From Terriglobales bacterium (GTDB taxonomy: Bacteria > Acidobacteriota > Terriglobia > Terriglobales > Acidobacteriaceae), in contig DASTZZ010000099.1 in assembly GCA_035764005.1 (NCBI GenBank), positions 1 to 64,000 of the forward strand: 64,000 bases of DNA, given 5' to 3'. The number at the start of each line of letters is the position of its first letter. Position 1 is the stretch's first letter. Shown here in pieces: positions 35,049 through 43,809 of the stretch. The position numbers were made by a program, and so were the translations under genes. The notes under the pieces were generated by a model. The model searched no databases and was not told the DNA's origin. It saw nothing but the letters and a program-made list of their open reading frames with translations.

Positions 35049-35060
35049 GACAACGTTGTC
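35049..35060. promoter_or_regulatory. LacI-type operator O1
   Basis: GACAACGTTGTC, a perfect 12-base palindrome with central CG, typical of LacI-family sites. It overlaps the position expected for the lacI ribosome-binding site. The same core recurs at 35190-35201. Confidence 0.85.
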
Positions 35061-35143
35061 AAAGACACAAGCAAAAACCTTACTGTCGCATACAGCTTTT
35101 GTCGTAGGCGTTGATTTTCCGCAAGAAAATGCCGGAAATCGGG

Positions 35144-35173
35144 TTGACTATTGCGATTGGACCGTACTAACAT
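35144..35173 (+). promoter_or_regulatory. Likely sigma-70 promoter of the TonB-receptor gene
   Basis: TTGACT (35144-35149) and TAACAT (35168-35173) with an 18-base spacer. The downstream operator at 35188-35203 would fall at about +8 to +23 of the transcript, a position where a LacI-type protein blocks transcription. The -10 match is only four of six. Confidence 0.5.
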
Positions 35174-35187
35174 CCGTCGCCTGCTGA

Positions 35188-35203
35188 CCGACAACGTTGT
35201 CGG
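35188..35203. promoter_or_regulatory. LacI-type operator O2
   Basis: CCGACAACGTTGTCGG, a perfect 16-base palindrome, sits between the putative promoter and the start of the TonB receptor. Its 12-base core equals O1, and centre-to-centre distance is 141 bases, which would allow looping between the two sites. Confidence 0.9.
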
Positions 35204-35271
35204 AGCAATATGAAGGCGGCCCCAAAACTCAGGAGAACGATTCAGGGCTGCCTTGCCCAAGGAGTTCTTCG

Positions 35272-38200
35272 ATGAAAGCCCTTCGCCGTGCCTGCCTCCG
35301 CTTTTGCCCTCAGTTGCTTACCAGATTTCTCATTCACCGTTGTGCCGAGCTTGCAAGCGCTCTAAGCATGACGTTGATACTGGGCGGTCTCCTGATCGCT
35401 CAGGTGGCGCCCACAACCAGGCTTTCCGGCGAGGTAATGGACAGCTCCGGCGCATATGTCCCCGGCGCACAGGTCGATTTAATTATGTCGGGCACGCAAG
35501 CCGTGAGGCATGCTTCCACGAATGGCGAAGGCCGCTTCATCTTTGATCTCGTGCCTCCGGGCAGCTATGAGTTGAACGTTTCCGCAAACGGCTTCGCCAC
35601 ATTTCATCAGAGCGGCATTCAACTCGATGTAAACGTGCCGGCGGATCTAAAAGTGAAGCTGACGGTGCGCGGCGCGGTGCAGCAGGTAAATGTGATCGAG
35701 AACGCTCCCATGATCGACGCCGAATCGGGAACACTGCGCCAGGTGGTGAACGAGCGGTACATTCACGAGATGCCGCTGGAGGGCAGAAATGCGGCGGCGC
35801 TCGTATTCATGGCTCCGGGAACGGTGACCGGCAAGGGCACGGATAGAGCGGGCTATGCGAGCACCAGTGACACCATTGCAGTGTCGGTGAACGGCACATA
35901 TGGCAATCAGGTGGCCTACAAGCTCGACGGCGCCACGCATGAAGACAACATCACGAACCTGAACGCGGCCTTTCCCAATCCGGACGCCTTGGCCGAGTTC
36001 AGCGTCGAAACCAATAACTTCGACGCGCGCTACGGCGGCTCCGGCGGCGCAGTGGTAAACATCGTTACCAAATCGGGAACAAACTCTCTTCACGGATCCC
36101 TCTTCGAGTACCTTCGCAATGGCGCCCTGAACGCGACTAATTATTTCGCATCACAGAAAGACGCTCTGAAGCGTAACCAGTTCGGCGGTTCAATCGGCGG
36201 CCCGATCATTCATGACAAGCTTTTCTACTTCGGTTCCTACCAGGGCACGACTATCGCCAGTACGTCCAACGCGAACACCGCATTTGTTCCTACCGACGCC
36301 GAGCGACGCGGGGATTTTTCTGCCATCAAGAAACAACTCGTGGATCCGTTCACAAAGACCCCATTTGCCGGCAATCAGGTGCCGGTATCGAGTTTCGCGA
36401 GTGCGCTATTCAGCAAAGTTCCGACCTCAGCTGATCCGACAGGAAAGCTTCTCTACGCAGTTCCAACAGAGACTCGCAATCACCAGGGCTTGGCAAAGCT
36501 GGACTACAACGCTGGTAAGCATCAGCTTTCCGGAAGTTTCTTTTACGTGCACTACAGTGATCCCGGTTGGAACGCGAACAATACTCTGCTGAACTACAAG
36601 ATTGGCCAGCTCCAGACGACTAAAGAATTTAAGGTCAGCGATACCTGGACCCTGAGTTCGAGCCTGCTGAATTCCGTCACCTTTGACGGTCTGAACCTCG
36701 ATTCCATTCAGACGGGCACTGCTCCGTTTTCGATTTTTGATTTTGCCAACATCAATGCGAGCAAGCCTGCCCAGCAATTCCTTGAGACTGGTTTGTCGGT
36801 AACTGGATTCTCCGGTTGGGGATCCGGCGGTTCGCAGCCTCCGGGTGAATGGATACGCGGCAACTATGAAGTGTCTGATGTCGTCACCTGGGTTCGTGGG
36901 AACCATATGATGCACATGGGAGCTACATACGACCCTTATCAAAAGTTCGATTCCAAAACGGGATTTCAGGAAGATCCGGTATTGAAGTTTGACGGCTCGG
37001 GCTCGGGCAATGCCCTCGTCGATCTGATGACTGGATATGTAAGTTCGTTCACACAGACCGCAGGCAAAGCGAAGTTTACCCGCGGTCCGCAAATCAGCAC
37101 GTTCTTCCAGGATACCTGGCGCGTTTCTCAGAGACTCTCTCTTGATCTCGGCCTACGTTGGGAGCCGTTTCTTCCTTACACTGATCCAGTCGAAAATCAG
37201 GTGGGTGGTTTCATTCCGGGATTTAAGTCGCAAAGATTCCCGAATGCGCCAGTTGGGCTTGCCTTCGCGGGCGATCCCGGATTCCCCGACGGCGGTGTAT
37301 TCGCAGACACCAACAACTTTGCGCCGCGTCTCGGATTCTCTTACGCAGCGCGTCAGGGCCAGCATCCCACGACGATTCGTGGCGGATGGGGAATGTTCTA
37401 CATCATGCCTTTCATGAAGCTATACAACAACTTTGTGCAGAACGCTCCCTTCAGTCCGTCGGTGACTCTGTTCGGCACGAATCTCTTCGATCCCTACACC
37501 AGCGCCGGTGTTACCAATCCGTTTCCGCCGTTTGCTCCCGTACACGCCGACGCCAACTCTCAGTTCGTGCTACCCCAGCAATATCAGTATTTCAATACGC
37601 ACTGGGGACTTGGCCACACCAACGCTTTCAATCTCACGGTCGAGCAGCAGTTAGCCTCTGACCTGGTATTTCGCGCAGCTTACGTGGGAACACAAGGACG
37701 TGATCTTCAGTACTTTCAGGAACGGAATCCCGCGATCTACCAAACCGGCGCGACAGTCAGCAATACCAATGCGCGTCGCTCGTTGGCTCCAACTTATGCC
37801 TCGTTGATGGAGATGACCAACGATGGCGTCTCCAACTATCACTCCTTGCAGTTAACTCTAGAGAAGCGCTTTAGTTCACGATTCTCTTTGATCTCTAACT
37901 ACACTTATTCGAAGTCATTGGATAATCAATCGGTAGACAATCAGTTCACGGTGTCTGACCCTGACCCGTTTGATTCACACTTCAATTACGGCCGTTCCGA
38001 CTTTGACACTCCTCACAACCTTTCCATTTGGGGAATCTACGATCTCCCGACATTGAATGCTGCGCCGTGGCTCGTCCGCGCGGTGGCAGGTGGATGGGAG
38101 ACCGCTGGTGCATTCGCCTGGCGGAGCGGCACGCCGTTCACGGTCGTCTCTGGACAGGATCGCTCGTTCAGCGGTGTTAACCAGGACCGCGCCGATCTAG

Positions 38201-38535
38201 TGGGCGATCCGATTCTCTCCGGAGATCGTTCACGCGCAGCCACGATCGCTCAGTATTTCAATACGGCTGCTTTCGCACTCAACGCCATTGGAACGTTTGG
38301 AGACTCTCCTCGGAACCTGCTTCGCGGCCCCGGCTTCTTTAATCTCGATTGGTCGGTGCAGAAGTCGTTTGGTGAGACTCGCAAGACATCCATCCGCGCT
38401 GACTTCTTCAACGTGTTCAACAACGTCCACCTAAATGCGCCGGGAGCGAACGTGAGCAGCGCATCCACCTTTGGGAAAATTACTTCGGCCGGAGATCCGA
38501 GAATTCTTCAACTTGCCTTGAGGTACCAATTCTGA
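35272..38535 (+). CDS. Oar-like TonB-dependent receptor with carboxypeptidase-regulatory domain
   Basis: A 1087-residue outer-membrane transporter. The ATG at 35272 has AAGGAG upstream; the TTG at 35197 lies in the operator and is not a credible start. After a signal-like hydrophobic segment (SMTLILGGLLIAQ), a CarboxypepD_reg-like domain at about 33-115 (LSGEVMDSSGAYVPGAQVDL, FDLVPPGSYELNVSANG) precedes a plug with LEGRNAAALVFMAPG and NNFDARYGGSGGAVVNIVTKSG. The beta barrel fills the rest (NFAPRLGFSYA, FSLISNYTYSKSLDN) and ends in LALRYQF with the terminal Phe required for BAM. LacI control suggests uptake of a carbohydrate or glycan oligomer. Two further plus-strand genes follow. Confidence 0.94.
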   Translation: MKALRRACLRFCPQLLTRFLIHRCAELASALSMTLILGGLLIAQVAPTTRLSGEVMDSSGAYVPGAQVDLIMSGTQAVRHASTNGEGRFIFDLVPPGSYELNVSANGFATFHQSGIQLDVNVPADLKVKLTVRGAVQQVNVIENAPMIDAESGTLRQVVNERYIHEMPLEGRNAAALVFMAPGTVTGKGTDRAGYASTSDTIAVSVNGTYGNQVAYKLDGATHEDNITNLNAAFPNPDALAEFSVETNNFDARYGGSGGAVVNIVTKSGTNSLHGSLFEYLRNGALNATNYFASQKDALKRNQFGGSIGGPIIHDKLFYFGSYQGTTIASTSNANTAFVPTDAERRGDFSAIKKQLVDPFTKTPFAGNQVPVSSFASALFSKVPTSADPTGKLLYAVPTETRNHQGLAKLDYNAGKHQLSGSFFYVHYSDPGWNANNTLLNYKIGQLQTTKEFKVSDTWTLSSSLLNSVTFDGLNLDSIQTGTAPFSIFDFANINASKPAQQFLETGLSVTGFSGWGSGGSQPPGEWIRGNYEVSDVVTWVRGNHMMHMGATYDPYQKFDSKTGFQEDPVLKFDGSGSGNALVDLMTGYVSSFTQTAGKAKFTRGPQISTFFQDTWRVSQRLSLDLGLRWEPFLPYTDPVENQVGGFIPGFKSQRFPNAPVGLAFAGDPGFPDGGVFADTNNFAPRLGFSYAARQGQHPTTIRGGWGMFYIMPFMKLYNNFVQNAPFSPSVTLFGTNLFDPYTSAGVTNPFPPFAPVHADANSQFVLPQQYQYFNTHWGLGHTNAFNLTVEQQLASDLVFRAAYVGTQGRDLQYFQERNPAIYQTGATVSNTNARRSLAPTYASLMEMTNDGVSNYHSLQLTLEKRFSSRFSLISNYTYSKSLDNQSVDNQFTVSDPDPFDSHFNYGRSDFDTPHNLSIWGIYDLPTLNAAPWLVRAVAGGWETAGAFAWRSGTPFTVVSGQDRSFSGVNQDRADLVGDPILSGDRSRAATIAQYFNTAAFALNAIGTFGDSPRNLLRGPGFFNLDWSVQKSFGETRKTSIRADFFNVFNNVHLNAPGANVSSASTFGKITSAGDPRILQLALRYQF

Positions 38536-38540
38536 AGATC

Positions 38541-39416
38541 TTGGAGAAACTCAAAGGCTTCCTTCTGATCGGTGTTCTGCTGGCGTGCCATTTTGCGCAC
38601 GCCAGCGGCCCGCAATTCTTCGTGAATATGTCCGATCCGCAAATGGGAATGTTCGCGAAAAATCAGGACACGTTGCAGGAGCAGGCAAACCTCAGCTTCG
38701 TGGTCGCCAGCATCAACCGCTTGCGGCCTGCTTTCGTGGTGGTGTGCGGCGACCTCGTAAATCGCACTGCCGACGCGGAACAGATCAGCCAGTACAAACG
38801 CATCATCGGCGAGGTTGATTCTCATATTCCTGTTTATAACGTGGCAGGGAACCACGATGTCGGAAATCAACCGACGCCGGAAACTCTGGCGCAGTATCGA
38901 AAGAGTTTTGGGCGCGACTATTACACCTTCGATTCCGGCGACGTTCGCGGGATCGTGCTCGATTCAAACTTGATCGCCAGCCCGAAGAATGTGCCGCAGG
39001 AGTCCCAGCAACAAGAGCAATGGTTAGTTACCGAACTGCAGCGGGCGCGCCGCGAAGGGGTGAAGCACATCTTCATCTTCCAGCACATTCCATATTTTCT
39101 GGAGCGAGCCGATGAGCCGGACCAGTACTTCAATATCCCGCTCACGATCCGGCGCCACTACCTCGAACTGTTTCACCAATACGGCGTCGAAGCTATCTTC
39201 GCCGGTCACTACCACCGCAACGCGTCGGGAACTGACGGGAACCTAGAGATGATCACCACGGGAGCAGTAGGCGTGCCCATGGGCGGAAGCCAATCTGGAT
39301 TTCGCCTCGTTCGCATCGGGTCGGCAGTTGAGAGCAATTTTTACGATCTCGGAGCAATTCCCCACACGATCGATCCAGCAGCAAGCCTGCCACCATGCGT
39401 AGGTTGCGCTCGATAG
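38541..39416 (+). CDS. Secreted calcineurin-like metallophosphoesterase
   Basis: A 291-residue exported phosphoesterase. The five metal-site motifs are visible in order: SDPQMG (replacing D-x-H), VVCGDLVNR, VAGNHDVG, IFQHIPYF and FAGHYHRN. Arrangement and spacing match the CPPED1-like group. The first motif has Gln instead of His, as in that group. The frame starts at TTG 38541, five bases after the TonB-receptor stop; signal peptide KLKGFLLIGVLLACHFAHASG fits well, so TTG is accepted though unusual. Probable operon with the receptor. Substrate unknown. Confidence 0.87.
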   Translation: MEKLKGFLLIGVLLACHFAHASGPQFFVNMSDPQMGMFAKNQDTLQEQANLSFVVASINRLRPAFVVVCGDLVNRTADAEQISQYKRIIGEVDSHIPVYNVAGNHDVGNQPTPETLAQYRKSFGRDYYTFDSGDVRGIVLDSNLIASPKNVPQESQQQEQWLVTELQRARREGVKHIFIFQHIPYFLERADEPDQYFNIPLTIRRHYLELFHQYGVEAIFAGHYHRNASGTDGNLEMITTGAVGVPMGGSQSGFRLVRIGSAVESNFYDLGAIPHTIDPAASLPPCVGCAR

Positions 39417-39460
39417 TTTCCGACTTCACAGGCTGCGGAGAAAGGCGGCGCGACGAGGCA

Positions 39461-39600
39461 ACGGAACCGGCGCCGATAGGCGCTGGGGCAGCCGCGTGTG
39501 TTGCGGCTGTGTTTCTGCGCAATTGCTGGCAGTATCATCGCATTCGGAGTTCGCCTTCCGGCGCCCTCCGACCCCCCGGCTACCGCCGGCGGTTCTGTTT
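39461..39600. repeat. Dispersed inverted-repeat element, family C copy 1
   Basis: Starts ACGGAACCGGCGCC and ends in GCTACCGCCGGCGGTTCTGTTT, with GGGGCAGCCGCGT...TTGCGGCTG inside. The same layout occurs at 52202-52333. It fills the gap between the phosphoesterase and hydrolase genes. No reading frame belongs to it; a long frame reading through it is an artefact. Confidence 0.8.
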
Positions 39601-39655
39601 GGCGTTTTTCGCAGCCCGTTCAGCCAGCGGCTCCAGCAGGAGTACCATTTCGACC

Positions 39656-40900
39656 ATGAATCGCCTGCTGCTTGCTTGTGTCATCTGCGCGTCCTTTGCG
39701 GCGGTCGCCCAGTCCAAGTCGAAGGATGTTGACCTCACCGTATCCGACGGCACTCATTTGAAAGCGACGTTCTACCCCGCCACTGCAAACGCGAAGTCCG
39801 CTCCCGCTGTGATGTTGCTGCATATGTGCAACACCGATCGCACGTCGTGGACGCCGGTAGCCGAGCAACTCGCCGCAACCGGCATCAGCGCACTCACCAT
39901 CGATAATCGCGGCTTTGGCGAGAGTGGCGGGCCGCGCTTTCAGGATGCCACTCCGGAAGTGCAGCGAGAGGTCCGCGACAAATGGCCCGGTGATTTCGAT
40001 ACCGCGTTCAACTGGCTGCTCTCGCGACCTGGTGTAGACAAGAATCGACTCGGTGCAGGCGGAGGTTCATGCGGCGTGAATAATGTTGTGAAGCTCGCCA
40101 GCCGCCACGGAGAGATTCGATCTCTGGTGCTTCTGGCGGGACCGGTCGATCCTGGCGCATTAACTTACCTGCAGCAGAATGCCTGGATCCCACTCTTCAC
40201 TTCGGCGGCCGCCGATGACGAATACATGAGCGACGCGCCGCAGCTCATGAAGTGGTTCGCTGAACTCAATGGAAATCCTCGAAACAAGTTCGTCGGCTTC
40301 AAAGATGGACGCCACGGCACCGAGATCTTTGGACCACATCCTGAACTACCGAAGCAGATCGTCGCGTTCTATGTGGACACCCTGGAAAAGAAGCCCGCGA
40401 ACGCAAATGCGAAGTTCACGCCCAGGCCAACGGCGGCCTCACAATTCTGGGCAGCAGCCTCCGAACCCGGCGGCGCTGCACGTGCCGCGCAGATCTTTCA
40501 CGAGACGCGCAAACGCGATCCAAATGCATTCGTTTTTCCAGAACCAATGCTGAACGTGCTTGCCTACGAGCGGCTGCAGGCGGGCGGAGTCCACGTCGCT
40601 GGCTTTAATCTGCCCACTCAGAAGCCCGCGTCTCCTTCTGCCCGGGATGTAGCTCAAGCGAAGTCTGATGCGCTCACGCTGTTTAAGCTGAACGCAGAAG
40701 CCTATCCAGAATCGGCGAACGCGCAGGACAGCCTCGCCGACGCGTATGTCCTCAACGGCCAAAAAGCGGAAGCGCTCGCAGCGGAGCAGAAATGCCTGGA
40801 GCTATTGCCGAACGACAAAAGCAATGATCAATTCAAAGCGCAACTGCGTCAGGCCGCAGAAGAGAAAATCGTGAAGCTGAAAGGCTCGAAGGGAGATTAG
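39656..40900 (+). CDS. Exported alpha/beta hydrolase with C-terminal TPR-like helix pair
   Basis: A 414-residue exported protein. ATG at 39656 follows AGGAG and starts a signal peptide (NRLLLACVICASFAAVAQ). The hydrolase core has MLLHMCNTDRTSW (oxyanion region), TIDNRGFGESGG, the nucleophile in GGGSCGVNN (GxSxG) and DGRHGTEIF with the likely catalytic His. The last 90 residues (DALTLFKLNAEAYPESANAQDSLADAYVLNGQKAEAL) form a tetratricopeptide-like helix pair. Likely an esterase or peptidase-like enzyme in the periplasm. A family C repeat separates it from the upstream gene, so co-transcription is uncertain. Confidence 0.87.
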   Translation: MNRLLLACVICASFAAVAQSKSKDVDLTVSDGTHLKATFYPATANAKSAPAVMLLHMCNTDRTSWTPVAEQLAATGISALTIDNRGFGESGGPRFQDATPEVQREVRDKWPGDFDTAFNWLLSRPGVDKNRLGAGGGSCGVNNVVKLASRHGEIRSLVLLAGPVDPGALTYLQQNAWIPLFTSAAADDEYMSDAPQLMKWFAELNGNPRNKFVGFKDGRHGTEIFGPHPELPKQIVAFYVDTLEKKPANANAKFTPRPTAASQFWAAASEPGGAARAAQIFHETRKRDPNAFVFPEPMLNVLAYERLQAGGVHVAGFNLPTQKPASPSARDVAQAKSDALTLFKLNAEAYPESANAQDSLADAYVLNGQKAEALAAEQKCLELLPNDKSNDQFKAQLRQAAEEKIVKLKGSKGD

Positions 40901-40909
40901 TAGGACGCC

Positions 40910-41791
40910 TTAGTGAGCGGCGGACTGCTTTGCCAATTCCGAACGGAAAGCCTCTTCCTTTTCCGAAACGAAACTTTTATATCCCTCAGGATCGATGAAC
41001 GGATTCGCCCCGCCGGTCTTCAGCTTCGCGAACTTCTCTTCCATGTTGTAGTAGGCGCCGTGCGCGCCGAGGAAGATATCGCAGGGCAATTGGTTGAGCA
41101 CGCGGAACATCTTCTCGTAATCCGCGGCAATAGTTGGATACTTCGCGTTATTCACCAGCTTGTATCCCGGATTCACGTTCGGACTTCCGACGATCACCAC
41201 GTTGTAAGTCTTGCCGCCATCGTTGACCTTCAGCGTCCAGGTGGTGCAGCCCTTCGTGTGTCCTGGCGTGAGATGCGCCGTCAACACAACGCCGCCGAGC
41301 GTGACCTGATCGCCATCGTGCAGAATGCGATCGACCTTCGCCGGCGGATACAGCATGCTCGCATTATTCCCATATTGGAAATCGGTCTTGCCGCCTGACT
41401 CGACCACCGGCACGTCAGCGTCCATCACCATGTACCGTGCGCCCGTGAGCTTCTTCAAATCCGCACTGCCGGCGTCGTGGTCCCAATGCGCGTGGCTGAT
41501 GAGCAAAATCTTTACGTCGGAGAAATGAAATCCGAGCTTCTCGACGCTCTCGCGAATCTGCGGCGCAGAGCTGACCAGGTTGCTATTGATGAGGATGTGC
41601 CCCTTCGGCGTCGTGATCAGATAAGACGCCAGCCCGCGACTGCCGACGTAATACACGTTGTCGGCGATCTTGAATGCAGGAAAAGGCTCCGTCCACGTGG
41701 GGTCGGCCTGAGCCAGCAAACTTGCGGCGAGAAGAAGGGGAAAGGACAACCACGCAACTCGTCGCAACCAACGCGCTGAACACTGAAGCAT
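40910..41791 (-). CDS. Subclass B3-like metallo-beta-lactamase
   Basis: A 293-residue exported metallo-hydrolase. Signal peptide WLRRVAWLSFPLLLAASLLAQ. All B3 zinc ligands can be placed: HAHWDH gives His100, His102, Asp104 and His105; PGHTKGCTTW gives His178; GAHGAYY gives His244. Ser203 in VGSPNVNPGY corresponds to the B3 Ser221. GHTKGCTTW is a B3 signature. Beta-lactam hydrolysis is plausible, but many environmental B3-like proteins have weak or other activity. It is convergent with the hydrolase gene; no mobile element or regulator is next to it, so it looks like a chromosomal housekeeping or intrinsic gene. Confidence 0.88.
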   Translation of the reverse strand: MLQCSARWLRRVAWLSFPLLLAASLLAQADPTWTEPFPAFKIADNVYYVGSRGLASYLITTPKGHILINSNLVSSAPQIRESVEKLGFHFSDVKILLISHAHWDHDAGSADLKKLTGARYMVMDADVPVVESGGKTDFQYGNNASMLYPPAKVDRILHDGDQVTLGGVVLTAHLTPGHTKGCTTWTLKVNDGGKTYNVVIVGSPNVNPGYKLVNNAKYPTIAADYEKMFRVLNQLPCDIFLGAHGAYYNMEEKFAKLKTGGANPFIDPEGYKSFVSEKEEAFRSELAKQSAAH

Positions 41792-41876
41792 GGCCGAGCA
41801 TTATACGCAGCGAGAGAGGTGAACCCACACCGCGGTTCCCGATGTATCCTCATTCGTCACTGATAGGGAGATAGTC

Positions 41877-42878
41877 ATGATGCCTCGCAAGTCAGCGCTT
41901 TGCTGTGCACTTTTCGTTGGAGCCCTTGCTGGGAGAATATGGGCCCAGAACACTACGACCAACACGCCGCCAATCATCGACGTTCACGTGCACGCGATGG
42001 ACGAGTCCTTTCCCGGCGGTCCCATGTGCCCAAATGAGTCGAAGTTCTTGGCCTCGGATCCTGCCACGAAGGAAGGTCCGATCGGATGGAGCCAGGAGGA
42101 ATGCACGCCCAAGCTATATCCCGCGGCCAAAGGCGAGTACATCAAAGATGTGGTCGCGGAGATGGAACGACTCAACGTAACTGCTGTAGTCTTCGGCGAT
42201 CCCAAAAGCGTACAGAAGTGGAAGGACGCGGCGCCCGGCCGCGTGATTCCCGGAACCAGCTTCAGTGATCCAATGGCGCCGAGTAAGCGTATCGCGCTCC
42301 CCGAATTGCGCAAGGACTTCACTCAGGACGGTTTCAAAGTCATGGGCGAAATCGGACTACAGTACGAAGGTCTGTCGCCGAGCGATCTTTCGGTCGACCA
42401 GTATTTCGCGCTGGCCGAGGAACTCGACGTGCCGGTTGCGATCCATATGGGCACCGGCGGATCAGGCCGCGCGAACATCACCTCCCCGAAGTTTCGCGGG
42501 TCAATGGGCAATCCACTGCTGCTCGAAGACCTGCTCGCACGCCATCCGAAACTGCGCGTGCAAGTCATGCATGCCGGCTATCCGATGATCGACAATATGC
42601 TGACCCTGCTGCAGGCAAACTCACACGTGTACGTCGATGTGGCCGGACTGATCTGGAGCTATCCGCTGAAAGAAGTGAATCGCTACATTCAGCGTCTGGT
42701 CGAAGCAGGATTCGAGGACAGGGTGATGTACGGCACCGACCAACTACAGTGGCCAAAGCTGATGGCATATTCGATCAGCATCATCCAGAACGCCGACTAC
42801 CTCAGTCCCGAACAGAAACGCGACATTCTGTACAACAATGCTGTGCGGTTTCTGAGGCTGGATGTGAAGCCCAAATAA
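41877..42878 (+). CDS. Secreted metal-dependent amidohydrolase (TIM-barrel)
   Basis: A 333-residue exported amidohydrolase-2 family protein. GGGAG precedes the double ATG. Signal sequence: KSALCCALFVGALAGRIWA. The metal-site pattern of the family is visible: IIDVHVHAMDE (HxH) at the first strand, AIHMGTGG mid-chain, QVMHAGYP and YGTDQLQWP (Asp). Members cleave or decarboxylate small cyclic or amide substrates; the exact one cannot be read. It is followed 48 bases later by an M28 peptidase gene in the same direction, so an operon is likely. Confidence 0.87.
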   Translation: MMPRKSALCCALFVGALAGRIWAQNTTTNTPPIIDVHVHAMDESFPGGPMCPNESKFLASDPATKEGPIGWSQEECTPKLYPAAKGEYIKDVVAEMERLNVTAVVFGDPKSVQKWKDAAPGRVIPGTSFSDPMAPSKRIALPELRKDFTQDGFKVMGEIGLQYEGLSPSDLSVDQYFALAEELDVPVAIHMGTGGSGRANITSPKFRGSMGNPLLLEDLLARHPKLRVQVMHAGYPMIDNMLTLLQANSHVYVDVAGLIWSYPLKEVNRYIQRLVEAGFEDRVMYGTDQLQWPKLMAYSISIIQNADYLSPEQKRDILYNNAVRFLRLDVKPK

Positions 42879-42926
42879 AGCTGCTGCGGGCGAGGTTTTC
42901 CCTCCGACAGAGTGGATGAAAGAGGT

Positions 42927-43766
42927 ATGAAGCGAAGCTGCTCGGTAATGTTGGCGTTGCTGCTCTTGTTCGGCGCAAAGAGCGTGATCGCCGCGATACG
43001 ATTTGAATTGCTCGATCGCAATACGGTGCTTACCCGACTGCGCTCCTGCCCGAAAAATGATGTAGACCGGCAGGCCCAGCTCGCGGCTTACTTTGCTGAG
43101 GTTGGCTGTACCGGGCCGGCACTCACTCTCGATGCGGCGCGGCATTCAAAATTTGCCAATGTAATTTGCACGCTTCCGGGTAGTTCGATCGAAAAGATTA
43201 TTGTCGGCGCGCACTTTGATCATGCGGAGCGGGGCTCGGGCGCTGTCGACAACTGGAGCGGAGCATCGCTTCTGCCCTCGCTGTACCAGGCGCTCGCCGC
43301 GACTCCGCGGAAGCACAGATTCATCTTCGTTGGTTTCTGGGGAGAGGAACGCGGGCTGCTCGGATCTCAGCAGTACGTTCGCAAGCTAGGGAAAGAGGAT
43401 CTTGCGAGCATCGATGCCATGGTGAACATGGATACGTTCGCTGCAGGGCCGACCGAATTTTGGGTCGGCCATTCCGATCCAATGCTGGAGAATGCGGCAG
43501 TCGCAGTGGCTTCTACGATGAAGCTGCCCATCGAAGGCCTCAAATTGGAACACGTGAGCACCGACTCCGAAACATTTCGAGGAAAGAAGATTCCAAGCAT
43601 TGAATTTTGTGCGTTAACGCAAGCGACGCGGAATCTGCTGCACTCACCAGAGGACCAGGTTTCCCAAATCAACCAAGACGACTACTACAACGCTTATCAC
43701 CTGCTGGCCGCCTATCTTGCTTACATAGATGACGTTGTGCCAAGCCGCACAGCGGAGACGAAATGA
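42927..43766 (+). CDS. Secreted M28-family metallopeptidase
   Basis: A 279-residue exported zinc aminopeptidase-like protein. ATG at 42927 gives the signal peptide KRSCSVMLALLLLFGAKSVIA; a GTG 15 bases upstream is less suitable. The dinuclear zinc motifs are VGAHFDHAERGSGAVDNWSG (His-x-Asp and Asp), GFWGEERGLLGS (Glu pair) and AMVNMDTFA (Asp), with a probable last ligand in LLHSPEDQVSQI. Together with the amidohydrolase it could release amino acids or amides outside the membrane. Distinct from the glutaminyl-cyclase-like M28 protein at 19 kb. Confidence 0.88.
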   Translation: MKRSCSVMLALLLLFGAKSVIAAIRFELLDRNTVLTRLRSCPKNDVDRQAQLAAYFAEVGCTGPALTLDAARHSKFANVICTLPGSSIEKIIVGAHFDHAERGSGAVDNWSGASLLPSLYQALAATPRKHRFIFVGFWGEERGLLGSQQYVRKLGKEDLASIDAMVNMDTFAAGPTEFWVGHSDPMLENAAVAVASTMKLPIEGLKLEHVSTDSETFRGKKIPSIEFCALTQATRNLLHSPEDQVSQINQDDYYNAYHLLAAYLAYIDDVVPSRTAETK

Positions 43767-43809
43767 ATTGGTCGCTCTCCCGCGCGACGACCTTCCTCTA
43801 ACGTTTTGT

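Noticed and set aside
35197-35271. N-terminal extension of the TonB receptor from TTG
   Set aside because: The TTG is inside the operator palindrome; the ATG at 35272 has a good ribosome-binding site.
39395-39655. 87-residue N-terminal extension of the alpha/beta hydrolase
   Set aside because: It is translated from the family C repeat and overlaps the phosphoesterase end; a signal peptide starts at 39656.
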